The notes under the pieces were generated by a model. It was not told the origin of the DNA. It saw only the letters and a list, made by a program, of their open reading frames with translations, and searched no databases. This document shows positions 42,298-52,113 of a stretch of DNA of 64,000 nucleotides, piece by piece. Every line of letters starts with the position of its first letter. Positions within the stretch are counted from its first letter, which is position 1. Source of the stretch: Entomospira nematocerorum (GTDB taxonomy: Bacteria; Spirochaetota; Spirochaetia; WRBN01); NCBI RefSeq assembly GCF_028748105.1, contig NZ_CP118168.1:620001-684000 (forward strand), written 5' to 3'. Both the position numbers and the translations under genes were made by a program.

Positions 42298-43704
42298 ATG
42301 TATACATTAGATTTATTCAAAGAGATAACACAAATTCCACGCCCATCTGGGCATGAGGATAAAATCCGAGAGTTTTTGATTTCTAAGGCAAAAACAAGTG
42401 GATTTTCTTATAAAATAGATGATATTGGAAATGTTCTTATCCAAGTTCCTGGTGCCGGCACACAAAAATATAATCCTACTGTTGTTTTACAGGGACATAT
42501 GGATATGGTGTGTGAGAAAAGCCCCGACGTGCAGATTGACTTTTTCACAGATGGGCTCTCTATTTATGAGGATGGTGGGTACTTGAAGGCAAAGGGAACT
42601 ACTCTGGGTGCTGATAATGGCGTGGGAGTGGCATTAGCTTTTTTTTGTGCTACATTAGAGAATCACCCTCCGTTAGAGATTCTTTTGACTGTTGATGAAG
42701 AGGTCGGTATGACGGGTGCTGCTAATATGCCTAAAGGATTTTTTACTGGAACCCGTATTATTAATCTTGATAGTGGTCGTGTTGGATTAATCACTGCTGG
42801 GTCTGCTGGTGGCGATGATAGTGTTATTACATTAAATAAAGAGTGTGACTCTTCTTATAAAGCTGTTAAGCAAGTGTATATCACTCTAGAAGGCTTGAAG
42901 GGCGGTCACTCCGGAGGAAATATCGGGCTTGGTCGTCTTTCGGCGAATAAAGTTGCCAGCGATCTGTTTTGTCAATATCAAGAGATGGGAATAAACTTTC
43001 GTATTGCAGAGATTAGTATTGGAGCTGCGGCTAATGCAATTGCGCGAGATGCACATATTACATTGTTATTTCAGGATGAAGCTGACTGTAAAAAGGCTAT
43101 ATCAGTACAATCCAGACTTCATAGTGGAGATGGGGAAATCCTTGATGTGATCTACACAGATTTAGACGTAGATAGTACGCTGATGGCCTTTAGTCTAGAA
43201 ACGCAAAAAGATGTTATATTTCTCTTGTCCGAATTACCACATGGAGTACGGGATTGGCAGGATAAAGCTTCTCATTTACCACGAACATCATCAAATCTAG
43301 CAAGTATTAAGCTTATTGACAACACTATTGTGATTGTGGTCTCGTATCGTAGCTTTGATAACAGTATGTTACCTGTGGTACGAGATGAAATTGAGATGCT
43401 CGTATCAAAGACTGCTGGAAGTGTGATTGCTAGTGGATCGTATCCAGCTTGGCCACCTAAGGAGACTAGTATTTTGCGTGATACATGTGCGGCAGTATAT
43501 AAAGAGCTATTTCATAGTGATCCTGTAGTAGTAGCACGCCATGTTGGATTAGAGTGTGGCTATTGGGAGCAATTAAGTCCTGGAGTTGAGGTCATCAGCA
43601 TTGGCCCAAATCTCTTTGATCTACATAGTCCTACAGAGCGTGTTGAGATTGCCTCTATTGCACAGATGGAAGAGTTACTTACACGTCTTATGCAGGAATT
43701 ATAG
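42298..43704 (+). CDS. pepD: Aminoacyl-histidine dipeptidase PepD, first copy
   Basis: This 468-residue M20-family zinc peptidase cleaves Xaa-His and other dipeptides (carnosinase type). Metal and catalytic residues are in LQGHMDMVCEK (His and Asp), TTLGADNGVGVAL (bridging Asp), VDEEVGMTGA (general-base Glu-Glu), NLDSGR (Asp) and the final IGPNLFDLHSPTERV (His). A lid domain lies between, with GLKGGHSGGNIGLGRLSANKV. It is nine bases ahead of a second copy with the same layout. Peptide use fits a host-associated amino-acid fermenter, and sdaA lies close upstream. Confidence 0.93.
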   Translation: MYTLDLFKEITQIPRPSGHEDKIREFLISKAKTSGFSYKIDDIGNVLIQVPGAGTQKYNPTVVLQGHMDMVCEKSPDVQIDFFTDGLSIYEDGGYLKAKGTTLGADNGVGVALAFFCATLENHPPLEILLTVDEEVGMTGAANMPKGFFTGTRIINLDSGRVGLITAGSAGGDDSVITLNKECDSSYKAVKQVYITLEGLKGGHSGGNIGLGRLSANKVASDLFCQYQEMGINFRIAEISIGAAANAIARDAHITLLFQDEADCKKAISVQSRLHSGDGEILDVIYTDLDVDSTLMAFSLETQKDVIFLLSELPHGVRDWQDKASHLPRTSSNLASIKLIDNTIVIVVSYRSFDNSMLPVVRDEIEMLVSKTAGSVIASGSYPAWPPKETSILRDTCAAVYKELFHSDPVVVARHVGLECGYWEQLSPGVEVISIGPNLFDLHSPTERVEIASIAQMEELLTRLMQEL

Positions 43705-43713
43705 GAGAATAAT

Positions 43714-45114
43714 ATGTGGAGCTTAGATTTTTTTAAAGAACTGGCTAAAGTACCAAGGCTGTCGTTTCATGAACAACAGGTGGTATCTTATTTAAAGAAG
43801 TATGCAGAAGATCAGGGATACATTGTAAAGATGGATGCTCTGGGTAACTTATCTATTTTTGTCGAAGCTCAGGGTAGTGGGATAGGTAAAGATATTGTTG
43901 CATTGCAGGCACATGTTGATATGGTTTGTGTGTCAGAGCCTGGACGAGATATTGATTTTTTACATGATGGACTGACTCTTTATGAAGAGGATGGGTTTCT
44001 GAAGGCCTTGGGAACAACACTTGGTGCTGATGATGGGATAGGTGTTGCTTTGGCATTTTATTGTGCAACATTACCAAATCATCCCCCATTGGAAATTATC
44101 TTGACGGTACAGGAAGAGGTAGGTATGCATGGTGCAGCCGCAATTACTCCTGACTTTTTTGAGGCTAAGCGATTAATTAGTTTTGATAATCCTACTGAGC
44201 ATGCTCTGATTAATGGTTGTGCTGGTGGTAGTATTTTAGAGGTAAAGCTTGCAAGTGAAGAAGATCTCTCTTTTTCAGCTGCGACAATCGTTAAGATTCA
44301 GGTTAGGGGATTATTGGGCGGTCATTCGGGCATTGACATTCATTTAGGACGTTTACCAGCTAACAAGGTTCTCATTGACTTTTTAGAGCAGTTGAATGAT
44401 CTTTCTATTGAGTATCGTCTTTCTCATATGAACATTGGTATGGCGCGTAATGCCATTGCACGGGATGGTTTTATCGAGATTGGCCTTCTTCGTGCAGATG
44501 ATATCGATAAAATCCAAGTGATTAAATGTCGATTACATAGTGATGCTGGAGAAGAGGTTTCCTTTGATATGACTGTCATAGAAGAACCAAGTTATCGTTT
44601 TATCACAAAGACAAAAGAGAGGCAGTTACGACAGTTACTCAAGGATATACCTCATGGGGTGATTGCTTGGCTTAATGAGAGAACAGTACGAACCTCGAAT
44701 AATCTTGCGACAATTAGTTATGATGGAGTGGAGTTTACCGTTATTACTTTCCATCGTAGTGCATTTAAAGAGGATCTTATTGCGTTACATCAAGAGATTA
44801 TTTCCATTGCCATGAAACATGGTGCTAAAACAAAAGACTTAGGGGAGACAACGCCATGGCCCCCCCATGAAAATGGGACACTACAGACTTTAATTGGCAA
44901 AATTTATAGAGAGCTATATCCTGAGCAACCAATGGAGATTAATGTTGTACATGCCGGTTTTGAATGTGGATACTGGGAGTTATTAAGACCTGGAATGGAT
45001 ATGATTAGTATGGGTCCAAATACACTTGATTTACATAGTCCACAGGAGCGACTTGATCTTCGTTCTCTTGCACGGGTTGAACGGTGGCTAGAGAATATTA
45101 TGGTTCAGCTGTAG
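43714..45114 (+). CDS. Aminoacyl-histidine dipeptidase PepD, second copy
   Basis: The protein has 466 residues, a tandem paralogue of the gene just upstream, colinear over its whole length. All the ligands are kept: LQAHVDMVC, TTLGADDGIGVAL, VQEEVGMHGA, SFDNPTEH and MGPNTLDLHSPQE. Differences cluster in the lid and around the substrate pocket: Asp-Gly where copy 1 has Asn-Gly after the bridging Asp, and NPTEHALINGCAGG in place of SGRVGLITAGSAGG. The duplication is therefore not recent, and the two enzymes may differ in dipeptide preference. Both genes are on one transcript with very short spacing. Confidence 0.92.
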   Translation: MWSLDFFKELAKVPRLSFHEQQVVSYLKKYAEDQGYIVKMDALGNLSIFVEAQGSGIGKDIVALQAHVDMVCVSEPGRDIDFLHDGLTLYEEDGFLKALGTTLGADDGIGVALAFYCATLPNHPPLEIILTVQEEVGMHGAAAITPDFFEAKRLISFDNPTEHALINGCAGGSILEVKLASEEDLSFSAATIVKIQVRGLLGGHSGIDIHLGRLPANKVLIDFLEQLNDLSIEYRLSHMNIGMARNAIARDGFIEIGLLRADDIDKIQVIKCRLHSDAGEEVSFDMTVIEEPSYRFITKTKERQLRQLLKDIPHGVIAWLNERTVRTSNNLATISYDGVEFTVITFHRSAFKEDLIALHQEIISIAMKHGAKTKDLGETTPWPPHENGTLQTLIGKIYRELYPEQPMEINVVHAGFECGYWELLRPGMDMISMGPNTLDLHSPQERLDLRSLARVERWLENIMVQL

Positions 45115-45156
45115 CTATGTTTATTGTGGAAATGGGAGTCCACTCATAGAAAGTAG

Positions 45157-46956
45157 ATGATAATTCCTAAAGCAGTTATTGCGCAAGTATCCAGTTTAAT
45201 TGATATTGTAGAGCTTGTTAGCGCGTACGTTTCTCTTCAGCGTAAAGGTGAACGCTGGTGGGGGTGCTGTCCCTTTCATCAAGAAAAGAGTCCAAGCTTC
45301 ACCGTTGATCCAGCAAGAAGACAGTATCACTGTTTTGGTTGTAATGTGCATGGTGATGCTGTACGTTTTTATATGGAGATGGAAGGGGTATCTTTTCCTG
45401 AGGCGATTACCGCACTTTCCCAACGGGTAGGCATTCAGATTACACCAGAAACGGACGAAATTCAGCGAGAAATTCAGCGACAAAAAACTCTTTATGAGCT
45501 ATATCAACGCTTAACACGAAGTTTTGAGCATCTGCTGTGGAATAGTCGGCGGGGAGAACAGGCTTTAGAATATCTCATGAAGCGGAATCTTAGTGAAGAG
45601 AGTATTCGTAAATTTCGTATTGGCTATGGTATGCTTGGGTACTATGATGTCTATCAGTTTTTAACAAAGAGAGGATATAGTGATGCTTTTCTCCAAGAGA
45701 GTGGCCTTTTTTCTAGTAAAAATCCTCGGTATAGTCTTTTTCGTGATAGAATCGTCTTTCCTGTTATTGATACCTCGAATCAGGTTATTGCATATAGTGG
45801 TCGAGCTATGCCGGATGCAGATAAAGATGCAGCAAAATATATTAATAGTCCTGAAACATTAATTTTCTCTAAGAGAAAAGAGTTGTTTGGCATGGCTCAG
45901 GCAAAAGAGCATATTAGAAAGAGCGGGGAATTCATTCTTTGTGAGGGAGCTATGGATGCGATCGCTCTGCATCAGATGGGGCACGAGCAAGCCGTTGCCC
46001 CCTTGGGATCAGCGTTTACACAAGAGCAGTTGTTACTGGTCAAACGATTTGCAGGTAAAGCTATTTTATTAATGGATAGTGATGCTGCGGGACAAAAGGC
46101 ATTAAGGCAGGCTGCATTAATTTGTGAAGAAAAGGAGGTATCTGTACGTGCAGTGCGGATACAAGGGGGTAAAGATCCCAGTGAATGTCTAGAGTTTGGT
46201 CAAGAAGAAATCTTGACAAACTCCATTAAAAATGCTATAATATACTTTGATTTCTTATTACAAGACAGCCTTAGGGGGGTGTCTAAAGATAATGTGGAGA
46301 AAAGATTTGCTGCAAGTGAGCAACTCTTTTCGTATATTAGTGTTGTCTCCTCCCCTTTGAGAAGAGAGTCACAGTTACAGATGCTTGCAACAAAGCTACA
46401 ATTATCAACTGAAACTATTGTAGCAGAGTATGAGCGATATTTAAAGGGAAAAGCTTCACTTCCTGTCATAGTTCCAAGTTATACAGCAGAGATACGGTTG
46501 GCGGATGTTGTTTTAGACAAGGATGCAATTATAGAGTTATTAAGTGCATGTTTATTACAACCAGGTATTTATGCAGAGTATGCAGATGAAATGGAATTCA
46601 TGGATTTTGAAACATTAGAGTTGAACGATGTTCACCGGTATTTACAGGAGCAAGAACCGGGAATGATTGATATGGATGATTTATTCGAAAGATATGCGAT
46701 TAATCTGCCGATAAAGGAGCTATTACTAGAAAAGCGTTTGTCGGCAGGAGATATTGATGAAAATTGGTCAGAACGAGCGCATAAGGCAATGTCCCGTATT
46801 GTTTTACAAGAGCTAAGTCAGCGACAATCTGTCTTGTTACGAGCGCTTTCTGGGGTGCAAGCCAGTTCTGATATCACAATTGTCAGTGAGATGCAGCGAG
46901 AGGTAAAGGAAATTAACACCGAAATACAGAGAATCAGAGGAGGCATGCATGGATAA
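45157..46956 (+). CDS. dnaG: DNA primase
   Basis: This 599-residue primase makes RNA primers at the replication fork. The N-terminal CHC2 zinc finger is complete (WWGCCPFHQEKSPSF...YHCFGCNVHGDAVRF, residues 35-70). The catalytic core holds VIDTSNQVIAYSGRAMPD, the Toprim ILCEGAMDAIALHQMGHEQAVAPLGSAF and LLMDSDAAGQKALRQA. The C-terminal helicase-binding domain is helical and divergent, as is usual. It overlaps rpoD by 8 bases in the classic dnaG-rpoD arrangement; rpsU, which leads the operon in E. coli, is absent. Confidence 0.96.
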   Translation: MIIPKAVIAQVSSLIDIVELVSAYVSLQRKGERWWGCCPFHQEKSPSFTVDPARRQYHCFGCNVHGDAVRFYMEMEGVSFPEAITALSQRVGIQITPETDEIQREIQRQKTLYELYQRLTRSFEHLLWNSRRGEQALEYLMKRNLSEESIRKFRIGYGMLGYYDVYQFLTKRGYSDAFLQESGLFSSKNPRYSLFRDRIVFPVIDTSNQVIAYSGRAMPDADKDAAKYINSPETLIFSKRKELFGMAQAKEHIRKSGEFILCEGAMDAIALHQMGHEQAVAPLGSAFTQEQLLLVKRFAGKAILLMDSDAAGQKALRQAALICEEKEVSVRAVRIQGGKDPSECLEFGQEEILTNSIKNAIIYFDFLLQDSLRGVSKDNVEKRFAASEQLFSYISVVSSPLRRESQLQMLATKLQLSTETIVAEYERYLKGKASLPVIVPSYTAEIRLADVVLDKDAIIELLSACLLQPGIYAEYADEMEFMDFETLELNDVHRYLQEQEPGMIDMDDLFERYAINLPIKELLLEKRLSAGDIDENWSERAHKAMSRIVLQELSQRQSVLLRALSGVQASSDITIVSEMQREVKEINTEIQRIRGGMHG

Positions 46957-48754
46957 ACTAGAGGCACATCCAGCCATTGAAAAATTACTTGAGTATACCA
47001 AACTTAAAAAACAACTCACCTATGATGAGCTTAATGAGCTGTTGCCCCCTGATTTAATTAGCGGAAGTAAAATCGATGATGTATTAACATTGTTGGAGAC
47101 TAAGCACATTCGTGTTGTAGAGGTCGAAGAGAGTGATGACATCGGGCTTGATGATGATTTAGGCGATGAAGGTGTTTTGGGCTTAGATGATGATGAGTCA
47201 GAACAACTTGAGGTAGCTGTAGATAAGTATATCGATTTAAGTAAAAACAAAAAAAAGCTAATCGGTGGGGATAGTGATAGTAGTATAGATGATCCTATTC
47301 GATTATATTTGCGTGAAATTGGCAAAGAAAAGCTTTTGACTGCCGATGAAGAAATTTCTTTATCCAAGCAAATGGAGGAAGGAGAAGTACGCATTCGAGA
47401 GGCATTAAAAAATAGTGGTGTCTTAGTGCATGAATTTCATGAACTAGCGAAGCGCGCTTTTGATAAAAGTGAAGAGAGTGAAGAATTTCTCTTGAAGGAG
47501 AGCGTAGACGTTTTAGCAGAACGTCGTCGTTTAAATCAGGCATATAAAGATGCATTGAAACCACTTTTAACGTCCTTACGTCAACATATGGATCTTAAGA
47601 CGAAGATTCTTACGCATAATGGACATATCATTCTTACAGACGAGAAATTAGCAGCAAGTCGTGAAAAACTCAAAGTTGAGCTAGAGAAAATTAAGATTCA
47701 TCAAGAGGAGATCTTTACGTTCTCAAGTAACATTTTAGAGGAAGCCAAGGAAATTGAGCGTTGTCGCTCCGAAATTACAAAGATTCAGAAGGAGTTGATG
47801 GTCAATAATATGCGTGAATTGCGGTTATTGAGTCGCCAACTTGCTAGTGCTTCTGAGCGTAAGCAGATGGAAGAAGAGCTTGGATTAAGTGGTGATGAAA
47901 TCAAAGAGAAGATTCGCCATATTCAGCTTACAGATAAGACTTTACATGAAATTGAAATTCAGTATGAAGAGAGTGCAGATAAAATACTCGAGATGAGTGA
48001 GCAGATCCAAGTTGGGCAAGCTTTAATGAAGAGTGCTAAAGATCGATTAACAGAGGCTAATTTACGACTTGTTGTTTCTATCGCAAAGAAGTATATTAAT
48101 CGTGGATTACACTTTTTTGACTTGGTTCAAGAGGGTAATATTGGGTTGATTAAAGCTGTTGAAAAATATGAGTATCGCAAGGGTTTTAAATTTTCAACTT
48201 ATGCTACATGGTGGATTCGCCAGGCTATATCGCGATCGATTTCTGATCAGGCAAGGACAATTCGTGTTCCTGTTCACATGATTGAACAAATTAATAAGGT
48301 TATGCGTGAAACACGACAGTTAACTCAAATTATGGGGCGTGAACCAACAGATGAGGAAGTTGCTGATAAGCTTGGTTGGACAGTGAGTCGCATTAAGTCT
48401 GTAAAAAATGTGGCACGAGAGCCCATCAGCTTGGAGACTCCTATCGGAGAGGAAGAAGATAGTCTACTAGGTGATTTTATCGATGATAAAGATGCAGAAA
48501 ATCCAGCTAATCAAACCTCCTTTAGAATTCTGCAGGAAGAGTTAGCAGAGACGCTAGAGGCTTTAAATACACGCGAACGTGAAGTGCTTAAGATGCGGTT
48601 TGGTTTGGATGGAGGGTATTCTCTCACGCTTGAGGAGGTTGGTCTCTACTTTAATGTTACACGAGAAAGAATCCGTCAAATTGAGGCGAAGGCATTACGA
48701 CGTCTAAAAAACCCTCGACGTAGTAAGAGACTGAAGGAATTTTTAGAACAATAA
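46949..48754 (+). CDS. rpoD: Primary sigma factor RpoD
   Basis: The protein has 601 residues and recognises the TTGACA/TATAAT promoters seen across the window. Region 1.1 is at the N-terminus (IEKLLEYTKLKKQLTYDELNELL), an acidic linker follows (residues 55-100), and region 1.2 reads DDPIRLYLREIGKEKLLTADEEI. A long non-conserved insert occupies about residues 140-345. Region 2 is LTEANLRLVVSIAKKYINRGLHFFDLVQEGNIGLIKAVEKYEYRKGFKFSTYATWWIRQAISRSI, and region 4 ends with the helix-turn-helix TLEEVGLYFNVTRERIRQIEAKALRRLK. His-Phe replaces the common Gln-Phe/Leu in NRGLxFFDL. Confidence 0.97.
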   Translation: MDKLEAHPAIEKLLEYTKLKKQLTYDELNELLPPDLISGSKIDDVLTLLETKHIRVVEVEESDDIGLDDDLGDEGVLGLDDDESEQLEVAVDKYIDLSKNKKKLIGGDSDSSIDDPIRLYLREIGKEKLLTADEEISLSKQMEEGEVRIREALKNSGVLVHEFHELAKRAFDKSEESEEFLLKESVDVLAERRRLNQAYKDALKPLLTSLRQHMDLKTKILTHNGHIILTDEKLAASREKLKVELEKIKIHQEEIFTFSSNILEEAKEIERCRSEITKIQKELMVNNMRELRLLSRQLASASERKQMEEELGLSGDEIKEKIRHIQLTDKTLHEIEIQYEESADKILEMSEQIQVGQALMKSAKDRLTEANLRLVVSIAKKYINRGLHFFDLVQEGNIGLIKAVEKYEYRKGFKFSTYATWWIRQAISRSISDQARTIRVPVHMIEQINKVMRETRQLTQIMGREPTDEEVADKLGWTVSRIKSVKNVAREPISLETPIGEEEDSLLGDFIDDKDAENPANQTSFRILQEELAETLEALNTREREVLKMRFGLDGGYSLTLEEVGLYFNVTRERIRQIEAKALRRLKNPRRSKRLKEFLEQ

Positions 48755-48811
48755 TTGTAATCAATAATAAAGATTGTATAAGAGAGCTTAAAGACAACAA
48801 GGAGAAAAGAC

Positions 48812-49660
48812 ATGCAAGGAGTCTTTGAAAAATTGCAACAATTACAGGGTATATTATCCGAAAGGTATCAGATTGAAAGACATCTGAGTGAGATACCACG
48901 AAGGCTTTCTACACAAAATGAGGTCGTTTTACGCCTACGTAAAAGTTATAGTGAGAAGGAACACATTTATACAAATCTTTCTGAAGTCGTTAGTAAGCTT
49001 CGCTTAGACTTAGGTGATGCCCAAATTGTTCGAGAGGCAGCAGAGCGACGTATGGAGGCCGTAAAAACGCAGCGTGAATTTGAGGCACTGGAGAAAGAGA
49101 TTAATGATGCTGCAACGGAAGAAGAGCGATTACGCCAAGATTTGCGTAAAAATGAACAAGAGCTCCAGTCTATTGAGTCTAGTATGAAGGTTGAATTAGA
49201 GTTGATCACAGAGCAAGAAGCAGAGTTAGAAGAGATCAATAAGAGTGTTGCACAAGAGAGTTCACAGGAAGAGCAGCGTTTGCGTGAGTTAGTGATTGAA
49301 GAGAGTAAGCTTACTCCAGATTTAGAACCTAATTTACTCTATAAATTTGAGAGTATTATTAAAAATAAGTTAGGTCTTGGTATTGTAGGTATCCGCTCTG
49401 GTGTTTGTAGTGGATGCCATATTGTATTACCAGCTAACTTTGTTAATCAGGTGCGTATGGCAGAGAAGGTTGAATTTTGTCCATATTGTAGTCGCGTTCT
49501 CTATTTTGAGGATGGAGATGTCGATGAATTCTTCACAGGCTATATTGATGGTGATGAGATGGGTGGGTTGATTGATCTTGTCGATGAAGACGACTTTGAA
49601 GAAGAAGAACCGCCAACGCTCATCGATGAAGAAATGGCTGGTGATTATGAGGATAATTAA
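48812..49660 (+). CDS. Coiled-coil protein with C4 zinc ribbon and acidic tail
   Basis: This 282-residue protein has a long antiparallel coiled coil over residues 1-180. A zinc-ribbon module follows, with CSGCHIVLP and FCPYCSRVLYFEDG supplying four cysteines (about residues 193-232), and then about 50 acidic residues (DVDEFFTGYIDGDEMGGLIDLVDEDDFEEEE). The first two parts match the CT398-like zinc-ribbon family (Pfam zf-RING_7 type), proposed to bind nucleic acids or to chaperone protein complexes. The acidic tail is an addition. It lies between rpoD and rnpB. Confidence 0.85.
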   Translation: MQGVFEKLQQLQGILSERYQIERHLSEIPRRLSTQNEVVLRLRKSYSEKEHIYTNLSEVVSKLRLDLGDAQIVREAAERRMEAVKTQREFEALEKEINDAATEEERLRQDLRKNEQELQSIESSMKVELELITEQEAELEEINKSVAQESSQEEQRLRELVIEESKLTPDLEPNLLYKFESIIKNKLGLGIVGIRSGVCSGCHIVLPANFVNQVRMAEKVEFCPYCSRVLYFEDGDVDEFFTGYIDGDEMGGLIDLVDEDDFEEEEPPTLIDEEMAGDYEDN

Positions 49661-49696
49661 TCATCAGCAACAATAGGAGTTAAAGAGGTAATAATA

Positions 49697-50042
49697 AAAG
49701 GCAGATTCGAATTGTCGCTCTAAGGAGAGGAAAGTCCGGGCCTTATAGGGGAGAACGCAGGCTAATAACCTGACATAAGAGATATCTCTTGTGATGGAAA
49801 GTGCCACAGAAAATAAACCGCTAGAGTGATATCTAGTAAGGGTGAAAAGGTGTGGTAAGAGCACACCGCACAATTGGTGACAATTGTGGCAGGGTAAACC
49901 CCGTTCAAGGCAAGCTCAAGCAGTAAGGAGGTTCCCCGCCTATTAACCTTACGGGTAGAGTGCAAAGAAAGTACTGGAGACAGTGCTTCAAGATAGATGA
50001 CAATGAAAACAGAACCCGGCTTATGAGAGAGTCTGCCTTTTT
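49697..50042 (+). ncRNA. rnpB: RNase P RNA (bacterial class A)
   Basis: The catalytic RNA that matures tRNA 5' ends. The universally conserved CR-I text GAGGAAAGTCCGGGC is at about 49725-49741 and the CR-V partner ACAGAACCCGGCTTA at about 50010-50024; their pairing forms P4. Further RNase P features are GATGGAAAGTGCCACAGAAA, GGGTGAAAAGGTG, and GGCAGGGTAAACCCCG. The ends pair as P1 (AAGGCAGATTC with GAGTCTGCCTT), and nine T follow immediately, so P1 also serves as the terminator. End positions are good to a few bases. The next gene begins only about 26 bases later. Confidence 0.95.
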
Positions 50043-50067
50043 TTTTAAAAATATTCTGGAAGGGCAT

Positions 50068-50982
50068 ATGCGCAAAAAGATATCATTACGTGTTCTCATG
50101 ATGTGGCTAGTGATCGTATTGACTATCACAATATTGGTGCTTGCTGTACGTGCAGGAGCTGTAATGGTACGCCATTATGTCGGAGCAATGCGAGAAAAAG
50201 AAGATATTGTACAGGTGTTTAATGAGGGGAATTACTTGCGAGTACTGGCGTTAGCGGAAGATACACTAGTTTTCAATCCTGTTGACGTTCAGGCAAGAGC
50301 TTTTGCTGGTATTGCCTCCTACTATTTAGGCTTGTATGGGTATGAGCCAGAGGAAAAGTCTGAATATTTTCGTAATGCTATTTATCACTTAAGACTTGCG
50401 CTGGCATTGGATGATAAATTTGTCTATCAAGCACAATTGCATTATATTTTAGCTTTAAGCTATACGGTGTTAGATGAGCATTATGCTAATCTCTCGATTT
50501 ATCACTTTCTACAGGCAAAGGCTTTAGGCTATGAGTCATTGATATTAGAAGAGCAGCTTGGTCAAGCATACATGCGGATAGGTGAGAGTGCTCTTGGAAT
50601 CGAGCACTTACTGGTTGCAACGAATAATGAGCGTAATAGTGATTTTTATATATTACTGGCTGAGGCCTATGCATTACTGGGAAAATTCCAGGAGGCAGAA
50701 CGCGAATTTTTACGAGCAATTGCATTAACACGTGATGATAATACTCGGGATAGAGTAGATATACAGTTGGCTAAAATTTATTATGATATGGGGCGACTTG
50801 AGGATGCTAGAGAGCTGTATGTCAAATTAATTAAGAAGTATCCTGATAATGCTCAAGCCTATTTTATTCTTGGTAAAATTTATGAAGAGCAGGGTCGTCA
50901 CACACAAGCCCGAGAGTACTGGATGCAGGCATTACGGCTAGATCCACAAAATAGTGAAGTTTATGCACGTTTATATGGATAA
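50068..50982 (+). CDS. Membrane-anchored TPR protein
   Basis: The protein has 304 residues. A basic start (MRKKISLR) and one membrane helix (about residues 10-32) anchor it, with the rest outside or facing the cytoplasm. At least five TPR-like units follow; the clearest are SDFYILLAEAYALLGKFQEAEREFLRAIAL, DRVDIQLAKIYYDMGRLEDARELYVKLIKKYPDN and AQAYFILGKIYEEQGRHTQAREYWMQALRLDP. It is a likely scaffold or assembly factor, and its place between rnpB and mreB suggests a link to cell-wall growth. The ATG at 50068 is preceded by GGAAGGG; the frame is open further upstream, but that part lies in rnpB. Confidence 0.8.
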   Translation: MRKKISLRVLMMWLVIVLTITILVLAVRAGAVMVRHYVGAMREKEDIVQVFNEGNYLRVLALAEDTLVFNPVDVQARAFAGIASYYLGLYGYEPEEKSEYFRNAIYHLRLALALDDKFVYQAQLHYILALSYTVLDEHYANLSIYHFLQAKALGYESLILEEQLGQAYMRIGESALGIEHLLVATNNERNSDFYILLAEAYALLGKFQEAEREFLRAIALTRDDNTRDRVDIQLAKIYYDMGRLEDARELYVKLIKKYPDNAQAYFILGKIYEEQGRHTQAREYWMQALRLDPQNSEVYARLYG

Positions 50983-50999
50983 ATATAAATATAATATGA

Positions 51000-51029
51000 T
51001 TGCTATGATGAATACTAATAGTATATAAT
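51000..51029 (+). promoter_or_regulatory. Promoter of the mreB operon
   Basis: TTGCTA (51000-51005), 18 bases, TATAAT (51024-51029), about 48 bases before the mreB ATG. It would drive mreBCD-mrdA-rodA and perhaps cmk-rpsA. Confidence 0.65.
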
Positions 51030-51076
51030 AAGGAAAGAGTTCTCAATAGAGATATAATCAGATGGGAGAATAGAGA

Positions 51077-52105
51077 ATGGCACTTTTTGGGATGTCTACT
51101 GATATTGGAATGGATTTAGGAACGTGTAATACACTCGTGTATTTAAGAGGAAAGGGTATCGTGTTGGACGAACCGACTGTAGTAGCCATGGAGCGAGGTA
51201 CGCGTCAGATACGTGCAGTTGGAGTAGAGGCCAAGCGAATGCTTAGTCGTACACCAGAGGATATAATTGCGATTCGCCCATTAAGAGATGGTGTCATTAG
51301 TGATCTACAGACAACGGAAAAGATGATTACTTATTTTATTAAGAAAGTTGTTCCAAATTCTTTTTTAGTAAAACCACGAATGGTCATCGGTGTTCCTTCT
51401 TGTATCACAGAGGTGGAGGCACAAGCAGTACATGAAAGTGCCTATAAAGCTGGTGCTAGAGATGTTCGGGTGATTCATGAAAGTTTTGCTGCAGCATTAG
51501 GTGCTAATATCCCTGTATTTGAGCCAGCGGGTCATATGATCTGTGATATCGGTGGAGGAACCACAGAGGTATCTGTTATTTCTCTTGGTGGAACTGTCGT
51601 TAGTAATGCTGTACGCATTGGGGGCGATGAATTTGATGAAGCCATTGTTAAGCATGTGAGAACAGTGCACAATGTCATTATTGGTGATCAAACTGCAGAG
51701 GACTTGAAAATTAAGATAGGTAATGCTGTGCCTGATAAGACTATTGAGAAAATGGAGATTAAAGGTACCGATGCAATTACGGGTCTTCCGAAGAGATTAG
51801 AAGTTGACTCCGTGGAAATTCGAGAAGCACTACAAGATCCCATTAATGTCATTATAGAGGAGGTTAAACGCACCTTGAGTAAAACTCCTCCAGAATTGGC
51901 TGCAGATATCTTAGAAAGAGGTATTGTCATGACAGGTGGTGGTGCGAACTTGAAGGGATTATATAAGTTATTAGCTAAAGAGACAGGTGTCCCTGTTATT
52001 TTGGCAGAAAACCCTCTTCTATGTGTAGCCCTAGGTACAGGAAAATATTTTGATTATATTGGCAAGAATGGCAACCGTAGTATTTATGATACACTGAGTA
52101 ATTAG
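51077..52105 (+). CDS. mreB: Rod-shape actin homologue MreB
   Basis: This 342-residue bacterial actin forms membrane-bound filaments that guide lateral wall synthesis. Actin-fold motifs include phosphate 1 DIGMDLGTCNTLVY, RPLRDGVISDL, VIGVPSCITEVEAQAV, phosphate 2 CDIGGGTTEVSVISLGGTV and the adenosine motif IVMTGGGANLKGLYKLL. Length is normal. It is the first gene of a complete elongasome operon. In a spirochaete MreB probably sets growth zones and cell diameter, while the periplasmic flagella contribute the wave shape. Confidence 0.98.
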   Translation: MALFGMSTDIGMDLGTCNTLVYLRGKGIVLDEPTVVAMERGTRQIRAVGVEAKRMLSRTPEDIIAIRPLRDGVISDLQTTEKMITYFIKKVVPNSFLVKPRMVIGVPSCITEVEAQAVHESAYKAGARDVRVIHESFAAALGANIPVFEPAGHMICDIGGGTTEVSVISLGGTVVSNAVRIGGDEFDEAIVKHVRTVHNVIIGDQTAEDLKIKIGNAVPDKTIEKMEIKGTDAITGLPKRLEVDSVEIREALQDPINVIIEEVKRTLSKTPPELAADILERGIVMTGGGANLKGLYKLLAKETGVPVILAENPLLCVALGTGKYFDYIGKNGNRSIYDTLSN

Positions 52106-52113
52106 AATAACGT

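Noticed and set aside
49960..50067. Upstream extension of the TPR protein gene
   Set aside because: It lies inside rnpB, and a good GGAAGGG site precedes the ATG at 50068.
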